A stretch of DNA of 40,590 bases from Cryobacterium fucosi. GTDB taxonomy: Bacteria > Actinomycetota > Actinomycetes > Actinomycetales > Microbacteriaceae. Under the pieces are notes generated by a model. It made no database searches. It was given only the letters and a program-made list of their open reading frames with translations, and had not been told where the DNA came from. The translations under genes and the position numbers were made by a program. Below, in pieces: positions 1 to 7,975 of this stretch (its first letter is position 1; each line of letters opens with the position of its first letter). Location: contig NZ_SOHH01000050.1 in NCBI RefSeq assembly GCF_004403515.1, forward strand, positions 1-40,590, in the 5' to 3' direction.

Positions 1-2
1 GC

Positions 3-731
3 CTCGCCCGGCTGGCCGCCGTGGAGCGGACCGGCCTGCGCCCGCTGCCGCCGGGAGGGGCGCTCGTGCTCACGGACGTGACCAGTCCGCTGCTCGGCGA
101 GCGGGGCGCGGCCGCCGTGTTCGGCCCGCAGAAGGGCGCGAGCCCGGAGCAGGTGGCGGAGCTGGAGACGGGGCTGGCCCGGTGGGCGGCGGTCGTCGGG
201 GACGCGCGGGCCGGGGCCGGGGTTGGGACGGGGGTTGGGACTGCCGGTGCGAGGGCGAGTGACGGTGCCGCTCCGGGTGTGGGTGTGGGTGCGGGTGCGG
301 GTGCCGCTGCGGGTGCGGGTGCCGCGGAGATGCTGGGCGCAGGGGCCGCGGGCGGCACGGGCTTCGGGCTGCTGGTCTGGGGAGCGACTCTCGCCCCGGG
401 GGCCGATGCCGTGGCGGGGGCGCTGGGGGTTCCGGCGGCGGTGAGGGGGGCATCCGTCGTCGTGACCGGAGAAGGCCGGTTCGACTCGCAATCGGCGGCG
501 GGGAAGGTGCCGGGCTACCTGGCCGCGCTCGCCGCCGACGCCGGGGCGCAGGCGATGCTCGTGGCCGGGCTGATTGAGGCGCCCACCACCGCTTTCACGA
601 TCGCGGTGTCCCTCACCGACCTCGCCGGCGGCCGGGAGGGTGCGACCCGCGACGCGGCCGCGTGGCTGGAGCGGGCCGGCGCGCGCCTCGCCGCTTCGTA
701 CCGGCCCGATGAAGGCGGTACAACGTTGTAA
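3..731 (+). CDS. Glycerate kinase, C-terminal part (5' truncated by window edge)
   Basis: The reading frame is open to the left edge, so the start lies outside the window; about 242 codons remain. Glycerate kinases of the GlxK/GarK type phosphorylate D-glycerate with ATP in the cytoplasm. The match rests on the C-terminal block V-T-G-E-G-R-F-D-S-Q-S-A-A-G-K-V-P (about 466-516), which corresponds to the family's conserved GEGR-D-Q---GK-P motif, and on the preceding G-A-A-G-G-T-G-F-G-L stretch. Between them and the upstream part lies an unusual low-complexity insert of alternating Gly with Val or Ala, described separately. The stop codon (729-731) is embedded in a palindromic operator that probably belongs to the next gene. 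Family call fairly sure; physiological link to the pentose genes is not evident. Confidence 0.8.
   Translation, partial: LARLAAVERTGLRPLPPGGALVLTDVTSPLLGERGAAAVFGPQKGASPEQVAELETGLARWAAVVGDARAGAGVGTGVGTAGARASDGAAPGVGVGAGAGAAAGAGAAEMLGAGAAGGTGFGLLVWGATLAPGADAVAGALGVPAAVRGASVVVTGEGRFDSQSAAGKVPGYLAALAADAGAQAMLVAGLIEAPTTAFTIAVSLTDLAGGREGATRDAAAWLERAGARLAASYRPDEGGTTL
206..330 (+). repeat. Low-complexity GT/GC-rich repeat inside the glycerate kinase gene
   Basis: Degenerate short repeats of the type ggtgtg/ggtgcg/ggttggg run through this part of the gene and encode about 40 residues that are almost entirely Gly, Val, Ala and Thr. The frame is kept. Nothing like this is expected in the compact fold of the family, so it is most likely a replication-slippage expansion in a surface loop. 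Confidence 0.75.
719..730. promoter_or_regulatory. Candidate LacI-family operator, perfect 12-bp palindrome
   Basis: TACAACGTTGTA is a perfect palindrome with the central CG typical of LacI-family operators. It overlaps the stop codon of the glycerate kinase gene and lies about 54 bp before the LacI-family gene that starts at 784. The identical 12-mer recurs at 1893-1904, after that gene, so the site probably serves autoregulation. Confidence 0.7.
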
Positions 732-783
732 CATGCGATGAGAACGGATGCCGACCATCCGTCAGTGAATGAACGGGGACTTC

Positions 784-1803
784 ATGGCGGCAACGCTTCA
801 CGACGTCGCCCGGATCGCCGGGGTGTCGATCAAGACCGTCTCCAACGTGATCAACGACTACCCGCACATCCGCCCGACGACCAAGCAGCGGGTGCTCGAC
901 GCGATCGCAGAGCTTGACTACCGGCCCAATCTCTCGGCCCGCAGCCTGCGCTCCGGGCGAACCGGGGTGATCGGACTTGCCGTTCCCGAGCTGTCGTTGA
1001 GCTACTTCGCAGAACTGGCGGATGCTGTGATCCGCTCTGCCGAACGCCACGGTGTCACTGTGCTGATCGAACAAACCGGCGGCGACCGCGCCCGCGAGAT
1101 CGAGCTGCTCACGAGCCCCCGTCGCCAACTCACGGACGGGCTGATCTTCAGCGCGCTGGGCATGGACAGTGATGATTCCGAATACCTGCGGGTGGGCTAT
1201 CCGCTTGTACTCCTCGGCGAGCGGATCTTCGGCGGGCCGACCGATCACGTCACCATGCGAAACGTCGATGCCGCCCGGGCCGCCACGGAGCACCTGATCG
1301 CTCTCGGCCGGCGTCGGATCGCCGTCATCGGCGCCCATGAAGGCGAGGTCATCGGGTCGGCGGGCCTGCGCCTACGCGGTTACCGCGAGGCGCTCGAGGC
1401 CGCGGGGATCCCGTTCGACCCTGCCCTGATCGGTTACACGACCCTGTGGCACCGCTCCAACGGCGCCGACGCGATGCGCGCGTTGCTCGCCTCCGGAGTG
1501 GAGTTCGACGCGGTTTTCGGGCTCAACGACACCCTCACCCTGGGTGCCATGCGGGTGCTGCAGGAGGCCGGGTTGCGCATCCCGAAGGATGTCGCCGCCA
1601 TCGGCTTCGATGACCTGGATGAGGCACAGTACAGTCTGCCGACCCTGACCACGATCGACCCGGGTCGGGAGGAGATCGCCGAGACGGCCGTGCGGGTGCT
1701 TCTGGAGCGCATCGCGTCGACCGACCTGGCGCTACCGCCACGGGAGATCCTGGCCGACTTCCGGATCGTCGAACGCGAGTCCACGGCCCCCGCCGCCGCC
1801 TGA
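784..1803 (+). CDS. LacI-family transcriptional repressor of the arabino-oligosaccharide operon
   Basis: A 339-residue protein with an N-terminal LacI helix-turn-helix (A-T-L-H-D-V-A-R-I-A-G-V-S-I-K-T-V-S-N-V-I-N, residues 3-24) and hinge (Y-R-P-N-L-S-A-R-S-L-R), then a periplasmic-binding-protein-like effector domain ending in the usual A-I-G-F-D-D-L block. I chose ATG 784 over ATG 769 because GGGGA lies just upstream and because LacI proteins normally begin a few residues before the H-D-V-A motif. The gene is flanked by identical TACAACGTTGTA palindromes (719 and 1893), so it probably represses itself and the operon starting at 2037. The inducer is not readable from sequence; the GH51 gene in the target operon suggests arabinose or an arabino-oligosaccharide. 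Confidence 0.92.
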   Translation: MAATLHDVARIAGVSIKTVSNVINDYPHIRPTTKQRVLDAIAELDYRPNLSARSLRSGRTGVIGLAVPELSLSYFAELADAVIRSAERHGVTVLIEQTGGDRAREIELLTSPRRQLTDGLIFSALGMDSDDSEYLRVGYPLVLLGERIFGGPTDHVTMRNVDAARAATEHLIALGRRRIAVIGAHEGEVIGSAGLRLRGYREALEAAGIPFDPALIGYTTLWHRSNGADAMRALLASGVEFDAVFGLNDTLTLGAMRVLQEAGLRIPKDVAAIGFDDLDEAQYSLPTLTTIDPGREEIAETAVRVLLERIASTDLALPPREILADFRIVERESTAPAAA

Positions 1804-1845
1804 TCCTCACGCAGGGATTCGTTCGGCCGAATCTTTCGAATTCAC

Positions 1846-1874
1846 TTGACAGCGGGTCGCCAGGCTCGCATGAT
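1846..1874 (+). promoter_or_regulatory. Sigma-A-type promoter of the arabino-oligosaccharide operon
   Basis: A perfect -35 hexamer TTGACA (1846-1851), 17 bp, then CATGAT (1869-1874; 4 of 6 matches to TATAAT). Transcription would start near 1881, directly at the first of two LacI-type half/full sites, as expected for a repressed promoter. It leaves a 5' leader of about 155 nt before the ATG at 2037. Confidence 0.7.
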
Positions 1875-1877
1875 GAA

Positions 1878-1904
1878 TTTACAACGTTTACCTACAACGT
1901 TGTA
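1878..1904. promoter_or_regulatory. Tandem LacI-type operators at the transcription start
   Basis: The first, TTTACAACGTTTA (1878-1890), is imperfect. The second, TACAACGTTGTA (1893-1904), is a perfect palindrome identical to 719-730. Their centres are 12-13 bp apart, about one helical turn, and both lie immediately downstream of the -10 element. The upstream-encoded LacI protein is the natural candidate binder. Confidence 0.75.
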
Positions 1905-2036
1905 AACGCGTCGACGATGACTCGTCTCTCGCGTTGGTTCGTCCCACGCACCATCTCCCGCATGACTCAGTCGCCCCGGCACTGACCACAGCATTGAACA
2001 ACGGTGTTCACGCACCGTGAGAGGAAACTACACGAC

Positions 2037-3377
2037 ATGAAGACCAAGCTCCTGGCCACGATCGGCGTCATTGCCGTCGCCGCGGCCGCCCTCACCGGAT
2101 GCTCCGCCGGCACCGCGACCAAGACGGAAGCGTCCTGCACCAACAAGATCGTCAACAAGACCGCACCGCAGGTCACCGTCTGGGCCTGGTATCCCGCCTT
2201 CGAAGAGGTCGTCGACCTGTTCAACAAGACCCACGAGGACGTGCAGGTCTGTTGGACGAACGCCGGCCAGGGCAACGACGAGTACACCAAGTTCTCCACC
2301 GCGATCGAGTCGAAATCAGGTGCCCCCGACGTCGTCATGTTGGAGTCTGAGGTGCTCTCCAGCTTCACCATTCGCAAGGCGCTCGTCGACCTCACCGAGT
2401 TCGGCGCCAATGACGTGAAGGCCAACTACACCGAGGGGTCCTGGAAGGATGCCTCCAGTGGCGAGTCCGTGTACGCCATCCCCGTCGACGGCGGCCCGAT
2501 GGGCATGCTCTATCGAAAGGACCTCTTCGACAAGTACTCGATCCCCGTGCCCACCACCTGGGCCGAGTTCGAGACTGCCGCGCAGACCTTGAAGACGGCC
2601 GGCTCCGATGGGGTTCTGGTCAACTTCCCGACCAACGGCCGTGCATTCAACCAGGCCCTCTTCGCCCAGGCCGGATCCGTCCCGTTCGTTTACGACTCGA
2701 CCAGCCCGACCGACGTCGGCATCGCCGTCAACGACCAGGGGTCGAAAGACGTGCTGAACTACTGGAACGGCCTCGTGCAGAAGGGCCTCGTCACCACCGA
2801 CGACGCCTTCACCGCCGATTACAACACGAGCCTCGTCGACGGCACCTATGCCGTCTACCTCGCCGCGGCCTGGGGCCCCGGCTACCTGCAGGGCCTGTCC
2901 GACGCCGACGCGGATGCCGTCTGGCGCGTCGCTCCACTGCCGCAGTGGGACGCCGCCAACCCGGTCCAGGTCAACTGGGGTGGCTCGACCTTCGCAGTGA
3001 CCAGCCAGGCCACGGACAAGAAGCTCGCGGCCGAGGTCGCCATCGGAATCTTCGGCACCGACGAAGCCTGGAAGATCGGCGTGGAAAAGGGAGCCCTGTT
3101 CCCCTCCTACACGCCCATGCTCGATTCGGACTACTTCACCAACCTCGAGTACCCCTTCTTCGGCGGGCAGCAGATCAATAAGGAAGTCTTCCTGAACGCG
3201 GCTGCCGGCTACACAGGCGCCACCTTCAGTCCGTTCCAGAACTACGCGTACGACCAGCTGACCGAAGAGCTCTACTCGATGGTGCAGGGCGAGCAGGACG
3301 GTTCGAAGGCCCTCGACGACCTCCAGGCCAGCCTCGTCAAGTACGCGACGGAACAGGGCTTCACCGTCGCCAAGTAG
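2037..3377 (+). CDS. Sugar ABC transporter substrate-binding lipoprotein (CUT1), arabino-oligosaccharide module
   Basis: A 446-residue family-1 extracellular solute-binding protein. It starts with a lipoprotein signal peptide with lipobox L-T-G-C (Cys22), so the mature protein should be lipid-anchored outside the membrane, where it captures an oligosaccharide for the two permeases encoded next. ATG 2037 is supported by GAGAGG at 2020-2025 and by the signal peptide starting M-K-T-K-L-L. The mature part carries typical family segments (V-W-A-W-Y-P-A-F-E-E-V near the N-terminus; Y-A-I-P-V-D-G-G-P-M-G-M-L-Y-R-K-D-L-F). Followed by a strong hairpin in the 101-bp gap to the permease gene, a common arrangement where the binding protein is made in excess. 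The substrate is inferred from the GH51 gene downstream. Confidence 0.93.
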   Translation: MKTKLLATIGVIAVAAAALTGCSAGTATKTEASCTNKIVNKTAPQVTVWAWYPAFEEVVDLFNKTHEDVQVCWTNAGQGNDEYTKFSTAIESKSGAPDVVMLESEVLSSFTIRKALVDLTEFGANDVKANYTEGSWKDASSGESVYAIPVDGGPMGMLYRKDLFDKYSIPVPTTWAEFETAAQTLKTAGSDGVLVNFPTNGRAFNQALFAQAGSVPFVYDSTSPTDVGIAVNDQGSKDVLNYWNGLVQKGLVTTDDAFTADYNTSLVDGTYAVYLAAAWGPGYLQGLSDADADAVWRVAPLPQWDAANPVQVNWGGSTFAVTSQATDKKLAAEVAIGIFGTDEAWKIGVEKGALFPSYTPMLDSDYFTNLEYPFFGGQQINKEVFLNAAAGYTGATFSPFQNYAYDQLTEELYSMVQGEQDGSKALDDLQASLVKYATEQGFTVAK

Positions 3378-3402
3378 GTCATCCGGCGATCCAGCCGTCC
3401 CC

Positions 3403-3436
3403 GCTGCCGGTCGGTCGACCACAACCGGCCGGCAGC
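3403..3436 (+). other. Intercistronic stem-loop between binding-protein and permease genes
   Basis: GCTGCCGGTCGG (3403-3414) faces CCGGCCGGCAGC (3425-3436): a 12-bp stem with one G-U-type mismatch and a 10-nt loop, no U-tract. It lies 25 bp after the binding-protein stop codon. Position and strength suggest mRNA 3'-end stabilisation or partial termination that favours the binding protein. Comparable hairpins occupy the same place in two other operons of the window (20534-20561, 27172-27226). Confidence 0.65.
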
Positions 3437-3478
3437 ACCGCACGCTCCTGCCCCGGCAGCCCAGCAAAGGACACGAAC

Positions 3479-4435
3479 ATGGCACTCACGACCGCGGCAA
3501 ACGCGAAGAAGGCATTGTCGCCTCCGAGACGCGCGCCGCGACGAACCGGCATCGACCGGATGGACCGTAAACGCCAGAGGTGGGGCTGGCTCTTCGTGGC
3601 CCCGTTCGGGGTGGTCTTCCTCACTTTTCTCGTCGCGCCGCTCGCCTATGCATTCTGGATGAGCCTGCAGACGAACACCCTCGCCACGGGCACGACGTTC
3701 ACCGGGCTGGCGAACTACGTCAAAGCGTTCAGCGACCCGATCTTCCTGGGTGGCCTCGGCCGGGTCGGCCAGTTCGCTCTGATCATGATCCCCGCCCAGA
3801 TGATCGTCGCGCTCGTTGCCGCGCTCGTCCTCGACAATCTCTCCACCGCGCTGTCGAAGTTCTCCCGGCTGATGATCTTCGTGCCCTACGCCATCCCCGT
3901 CGTGATCGGCGCGCTGATGTGGGGATTCCTGTACAGCCCCCGATTCGGTCCCGCAACCGACATATTCGGCCTCATCGGGCTGGCAGCGCCCGACTTCCTG
4001 GCGAAAGGGAGCATCTTCGCGAGCCTGGTCAACATCGTGACCTGGCAGTGGGCCGGATACTACATGATCATCATCTACGCCGCCCTCCGCGGCATCGACC
4101 CGGCAATCTATGAGGCCGCGCGCCTGGACGGCGCGAACGGTCGCCAGATCGCCCTCCGGGTCAAGGTGCCCATGATCTCCTCGTCGATGGTCATGGTGCT
4201 GATCTTCTCCCTGATCGGCACTCTGCAGTTCTTCACCGAACCGCAGGTGCTGCGCGCCGTCGCCCAGGGTGCCATCCCGGTCTCGTACACCCCGAACATG
4301 TACGCATATTCGCTCGCGTTCTCCTACAGCCAGTTCAACTACGCCTCGGCGATCTCGTTCTCGCTCGGAATAGTGGTCTTCATCGGCTCCTACCTCTTCC
4401 TCTTCGTCACCCGCAAGCAGAGCGGACTCAAATAA
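3479..4435 (+). CDS. Sugar ABC transporter permease, MalF/AraP type
   Basis: A 318-residue inner-membrane permease of a CUT1 importer. After about 35 basic, polar N-terminal residues there are six predicted membrane segments. The cytoplasmic EAA loop that contacts the ATPase is clear at about residues 212-234 (Y-E-A-A-R-L-D-G-A-N-G-R-Q-I, then the L-R-V-K-V-P turn). The start ATG 3479 is preceded by AAAGGA with 7-nt spacing. The stop TAA overlaps the ATG of the next permease by one base (TAATG), so the two are translationally coupled. No ATP-binding subunit is encoded in this operon, so a shared MsmK-type ATPase from elsewhere is presumably used. Confidence 0.93.
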   Translation: MALTTAANAKKALSPPRRAPRRTGIDRMDRKRQRWGWLFVAPFGVVFLTFLVAPLAYAFWMSLQTNTLATGTTFTGLANYVKAFSDPIFLGGLGRVGQFALIMIPAQMIVALVAALVLDNLSTALSKFSRLMIFVPYAIPVVIGALMWGFLYSPRFGPATDIFGLIGLAAPDFLAKGSIFASLVNIVTWQWAGYYMIIIYAALRGIDPAIYEAARLDGANGRQIALRVKVPMISSSMVMVLIFSLIGTLQFFTEPQVLRAVAQGAIPVSYTPNMYAYSLAFSYSQFNYASAISFSLGIVVFIGSYLFLFVTRKQSGLK

Positions 4436-5373
4436 TGGCCATTCTCACGCCCCGAACGGATGTCCCGTCGGTTCCGGAAGGCATCGGCCCCACCGTGATC
4501 GTGCGACGGCGTAACTCGGGCCGCGACGGCGGCCGACGGATCGGGTCGCACGTGCTGCTGCTCGTGCTGGTGATCTACTTCATCACCCCGCTGTGGTGGC
4601 TGGCCGTCGCCGCGACCAAGGACACGTCGGGGCTGTTCAGCGGCACCGGCGGCCCGCTCTGGTTCGACAAGGACTTCAACCTGTTCAGCAACATCGCCGG
4701 GCTGTTCGAACACCAGGGCGGGATCTACTGGCGCTGGCTGGGAAATTCGTTCTTCTACGCGATCACCGGCGGCGTCGGCGCCACAGTACTTGCGGTGCTG
4801 GCCGGCTACGGGTTCGCCAAATACCGGTTTCGGGGCCGCAACGCGTTCTTCTCGTTGCTGCTCGGCGCCGTGATGGTGCCTATGACCGCACTTGTCATCC
4901 CGACCTTCGTGCTGTTGAGCAACATCGGCCTCGTCAACACGATCTGGGCGGTCATCCTGCCCTCGCTCCTGAGCCCCTTCGGCGTCTACCTGATGCGGGT
5001 GTACACCCAGGACGCGATTCCAGACGAACTGCTCGACGCTGCCCGAGTCGACGGAGCCGGTGAGTTGCGAACCTTCTTCCAGGTGGCGTTGCCTCTCCTG
5101 CGGCCGGCGATCGTCACCGTGCTGCTGCTCTCCGTGGTCGGCACCTGGAACAACTTCTTCCTGCCGTTGGCCGTGCTCAGCGACCCGAACCTGCTGCCTG
5201 TGACCGTGGGATTGAACAATTGGCAGGCGCTCTCGAACGCCGGGGCCGGCGGCGAGCAGGTCTGGAACCTGATCGTCACGGGCGCTTTCGTCTCGGTGCT
5301 GCCGCTCATCATCGCCTTCCTCTCCCTGCAGAAGTACTGGCAGGGCGGCCTGTCCCTCGGCGCGCTCAAGTAG
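4435..5373 (+). CDS. Sugar ABC transporter permease, MalG/AraQ type
   Basis: A 312-residue second permease of the same CUT1 importer, with six predicted membrane segments and an EAA loop in the MalG version (D-A-A-R-V-D-G-A-G-E-L-R-T-F-F, followed by the V-A-L-P-L-L-R-P-A turn). A long polar N-terminus of about 35 residues precedes the first helix. The start overlaps the stop of the preceding gene by one base. It would pair with the upstream permease to form the channel for the oligosaccharide delivered by the binding protein encoded at 2037. Next, after 70 bp, is the GH51 gene. Confidence 0.93.
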   Translation: MAILTPRTDVPSVPEGIGPTVIVRRRNSGRDGGRRIGSHVLLLVLVIYFITPLWWLAVAATKDTSGLFSGTGGPLWFDKDFNLFSNIAGLFEHQGGIYWRWLGNSFFYAITGGVGATVLAVLAGYGFAKYRFRGRNAFFSLLLGAVMVPMTALVIPTFVLLSNIGLVNTIWAVILPSLLSPFGVYLMRVYTQDAIPDELLDAARVDGAGELRTFFQVALPLLRPAIVTVLLLSVVGTWNNFFLPLAVLSDPNLLPVTVGLNNWQALSNAGAGGEQVWNLIVTGAFVSVLPLIIAFLSLQKYWQGGLSLGALK

Positions 5374-5443
5374 TCGCCGATCCCGGCCCCGGGCATCCGT
5401 TTCTCATACTTTTCCACCTGACCCGCACGATGAAAGAAACCCC

Positions 5444-6961
5444 ATGTCTACCGCTCGCCTGACCCTCGACCCTCACTTCCAGGTCGGAGCCATCAACCGT
5501 CGCCTCTTCGGATCGTTCGTCGAACACCTCGGCCGGTGTGTCTACGACGGCATCTACGAGCCAGGACACCCCACGGCCGACCCGGAGGGCTTCCGCGAAG
5601 ACGTCATCGACCTTGTCAAGGAGCTTGGCGTCTCTGCGATCCGGTATCCCGGCGGCAATTTCGTCTCCGGCTTCCGCTGGGAGGACAGCGTCGGGCCGCG
5701 GGCCGAGCGCCCCACGCGGCTGGACCTGGCCTGGCATTCCACCGAGACCAACCAGATCGGCCTGCACGAGTTCTCGTCATGGCTCGAAAAGGTCGGCAGT
5801 GAACTCATGCTCGCTGTCAACCTCGGCACCCGGGGTGTGGCCGAGGCCCTGGACTTGCTCGAGTACGCCAACCTCGGCAATGGCACCGCCCTCGCCGAGC
5901 AGCGGATCAAGAACGGAAAACGGGATGCCTTCGGCATCAAGATGTGGTGCCTGGGCAACGAGATGGACGGGCCGTGGCAGCTCGGCCACCGCTCGGCCGA
6001 TGACTACGGCAAGATCGCCTCGCGCACCGCGAAGGGAATGCGCCAGCTCGACCCGTCGATCGAGCTGGTTGTCTGCGGGTCGTCGAGCGCACAGATGCCG
6101 ACCTTCGGCGAGTGGGAGCGCGTCGTGCTCGGCCACACCTACGACGACGTGGACTATATTTCCTGCCACGCCTATTACGAAGAGAAGGACGGCGACCTCG
6201 GATCGTTCCTGGCCTCCGGCGTGAACATGGACCGGTTCATCGAATCGGTGGTCGCCACGGCCGACCACGTGAAGGCCGTCAACGGCAGCGACAAGACCAT
6301 CAACATCTCCTTCGACGAGTGGAACGTCTGGTACATCGACAGGTTCGAGGGTGTCGACAAGATCACCGGCATCGACAACTGGCCGGTCGCGCCGCGCCTG
6401 CTCGAGGACGCGTACACGGTGGCGGATGCCGTGGTGTTCGGCAGCCTGCTGATTTCGCTGCTCAAGCATGCGGACCGGGTGACGAGCGCGTCGTTGGCGC
6501 AGTTGGTCAACGTCATCGCGCCGATCATGACCGAGCCGAACGGCCCGGCCTGGCGGCAGAGCACGTTCTTCCCGTTCGCGCTCACTTCGCGGCTGGCCAC
6601 CGGGGTCACGCTCGAGGTGAAGCTCGAGGCGGACAGTTACGACACCGCCGTGTACGGGACCGTGCCGCTGGTCGACGCGGTGGCGACGCACGATGCGACG
6701 AGCGGGGCGACATCCGTCTTCCTGGTGAATCGTTCGCAGACCGAGGACGCCCTGATCACGATCGACATCGCCGCTCTCGGCTCGGTCGGGATCGTCGACG
6801 TCCAGACGCTGACCGACGCGGATGTCTACGCCGCGAACACGCTTGACGCGCGCGACCGCGTAGGGCTGGCAGCGAACGCATCCGCCGCCGTCGGCACAGG
6901 CGTGGTCACTCTGACCCTGCCGCCGGTGTCGTGGACGGCGCTGGCGCTGCGGACGGAGTGA
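5444..6961 (+). CDS. abfA: Alpha-L-arabinofuranosidase, glycoside hydrolase family 51
   Basis: A 505-residue retaining exo-enzyme that removes alpha-L-arabinofuranosyl groups from arabinan, arabinoxylan or their oligosaccharides. The N-terminal F-G-S-F-V-E-H-L-G-R block and R-Y-P-G-G-N-F-V-S-G are hallmarks of GH51. The acid/base is Glu173 in W-C-L-G-N-E-M-D-G-P-W, and the nucleophile Glu292 in F-D-E-W-N-V-W-Y; the spacing matches well-studied GH51 enzymes. No signal peptide is visible, so it acts in the cytoplasm on imported oligosaccharides, consistent with its place behind the transporter genes. Only a weak ribosome site (GAAAG) precedes ATG 5444. Its TGA stop overlaps the GTG start of the epimerase gene (GTGA). 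Confidence 0.95.
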   Translation: MSTARLTLDPHFQVGAINRRLFGSFVEHLGRCVYDGIYEPGHPTADPEGFREDVIDLVKELGVSAIRYPGGNFVSGFRWEDSVGPRAERPTRLDLAWHSTETNQIGLHEFSSWLEKVGSELMLAVNLGTRGVAEALDLLEYANLGNGTALAEQRIKNGKRDAFGIKMWCLGNEMDGPWQLGHRSADDYGKIASRTAKGMRQLDPSIELVVCGSSSAQMPTFGEWERVVLGHTYDDVDYISCHAYYEEKDGDLGSFLASGVNMDRFIESVVATADHVKAVNGSDKTINISFDEWNVWYIDRFEGVDKITGIDNWPVAPRLLEDAYTVADAVVFGSLLISLLKHADRVTSASLAQLVNVIAPIMTEPNGPAWRQSTFFPFALTSRLATGVTLEVKLEADSYDTAVYGTVPLVDAVATHDATSGATSVFLVNRSQTEDALITIDIAALGSVGIVDVQTLTDADVYAANTLDARDRVGLAANASAAVGTGVVTLTLPPVSWTALALRTE

Positions 6962-7945
6962 CGGTCGTGGCCGGGGTCTCGGCGAACGGCATCCAGTACG
7001 AGTTCGAGTGGCACGGGTACCGGGCCGTGGTGACCGGGACCGGGGCCGGCCTGCGATTGCTTCAGCACGACGGGCGGGACCTGATCGTCGGCTTCCCCGC
7101 CGACGAGCCGATGCCGAACTTCCGCGGCGCCCTGGCCCAACCGGATCGCCTCGGGTTGTTACCCGGTCGACGGTGTCGACCGGCAGCTGCCGGTCAACGA
7201 ACCGGGCCGGGAGTGCGCCCTGCACGGGCTCGTCTTCGACCGGGACTGGCGGCTACTCGAACGAACCACGGCAGAGGTCGTCCTCGGGCTCCGGCTGTCG
7301 TCAAGCGCCGGCTACCCGTTCGACCTGGATCTGGTCGCCCGGTATGAGCTCGGCCCCGACGGGCTCACGACGACCGTCGAGGCCACGAACGTCGGCAGGG
7401 GCACGGCACCCTATGGAGTGTGCCCGCACCCCTACCTCAGGGCGGGGGACTCGCCGCTCGACAGCTGGCTGCTCACCCTGCCGGCCGACAGCTACCTGCG
7501 CGTCACGCCCGATCGGCTGCTGCCCGCTGGTCTCGCCGAGGTCGCCGACGGTGCCGACGGTTCGTTCGACTTTCGCAGGCCCCGCTCGATCGGCGCCACG
7601 AAGATCGACCATGCCTTCACCGGGATCGTGCGAGAGCCGGCGAGGAAGGGGTCCGGCCGCGATGGACTGGTCGGGGGAAGCCTCAGTGCCGAGCTCGGCA
7701 CTGGCCTGGCAACCGTCGAGCTGAGGGAAGTGTCCGGCCGTGGGGTGGCGATGAGTTTCGGCCCCGAGTGCGGGTGGCTGCAGATTCACACGGCCGATCT
7801 GCCTGCCCCGGGACTCAACCGTCTGGGACTGGCCGTCGAACCGATGACGTGCCCGCCGGATGCCTTCAATTCCGGGACCGACCTGATCCGCCTGGCGCCG
7901 GGGGAGTCGCATCGGGAGAGCTGGAGCATCCGCGCGCTGGAGTGA
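6958..7945 (+). pseudogene. Aldose 1-epimerase, disrupted by a frameshift near 7127
   Basis: The N-terminal part runs in one frame from GTG 6958 (overlapping the GH51 stop as GTGA) to about 7128, ending in P-N-F-R-G-A. The rest continues in another frame from about 7127 (A-P-W-P-N-R-I-A) to the TGA at 7945. The joined protein is a mutarotase-like aldose 1-epimerase: L-H-G-L-V-F-D carries the catalytic His, and L-A-V-E-P-M-T-C-P-P-D-A-F-N the catalytic Glu. Intact relatives read R-G-A-(V/L)-L-A-P-W-P-N-R here, so a few residues are missing as well. Restoring 11 bp between two copies of GGCGCCCTG would repair the frame. The enzyme interconverts sugar anomers and fits a pentose operon. Either a true recent mutation or an assembly error. 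Confidence 0.82.
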
Positions 7946-7975
7946 CCCGCCGCGGGCGGAGGGCGGAACGGGCGG

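Noticed and set aside
2316..3485. 389-codon minus-strand frame opposite the first binding-protein gene
   Set aside because: Antisense shadow; no motif, and the plus-strand lipoprotein is unambiguous.
7946..7975. G+C-rich 30-bp gap between convergent epimerase and xylB genes as a bidirectional terminator
   Set aside because: Only a 5-bp stem with a 3-nt loop can be drawn and there are no T-runs; support is too weak to annotate.
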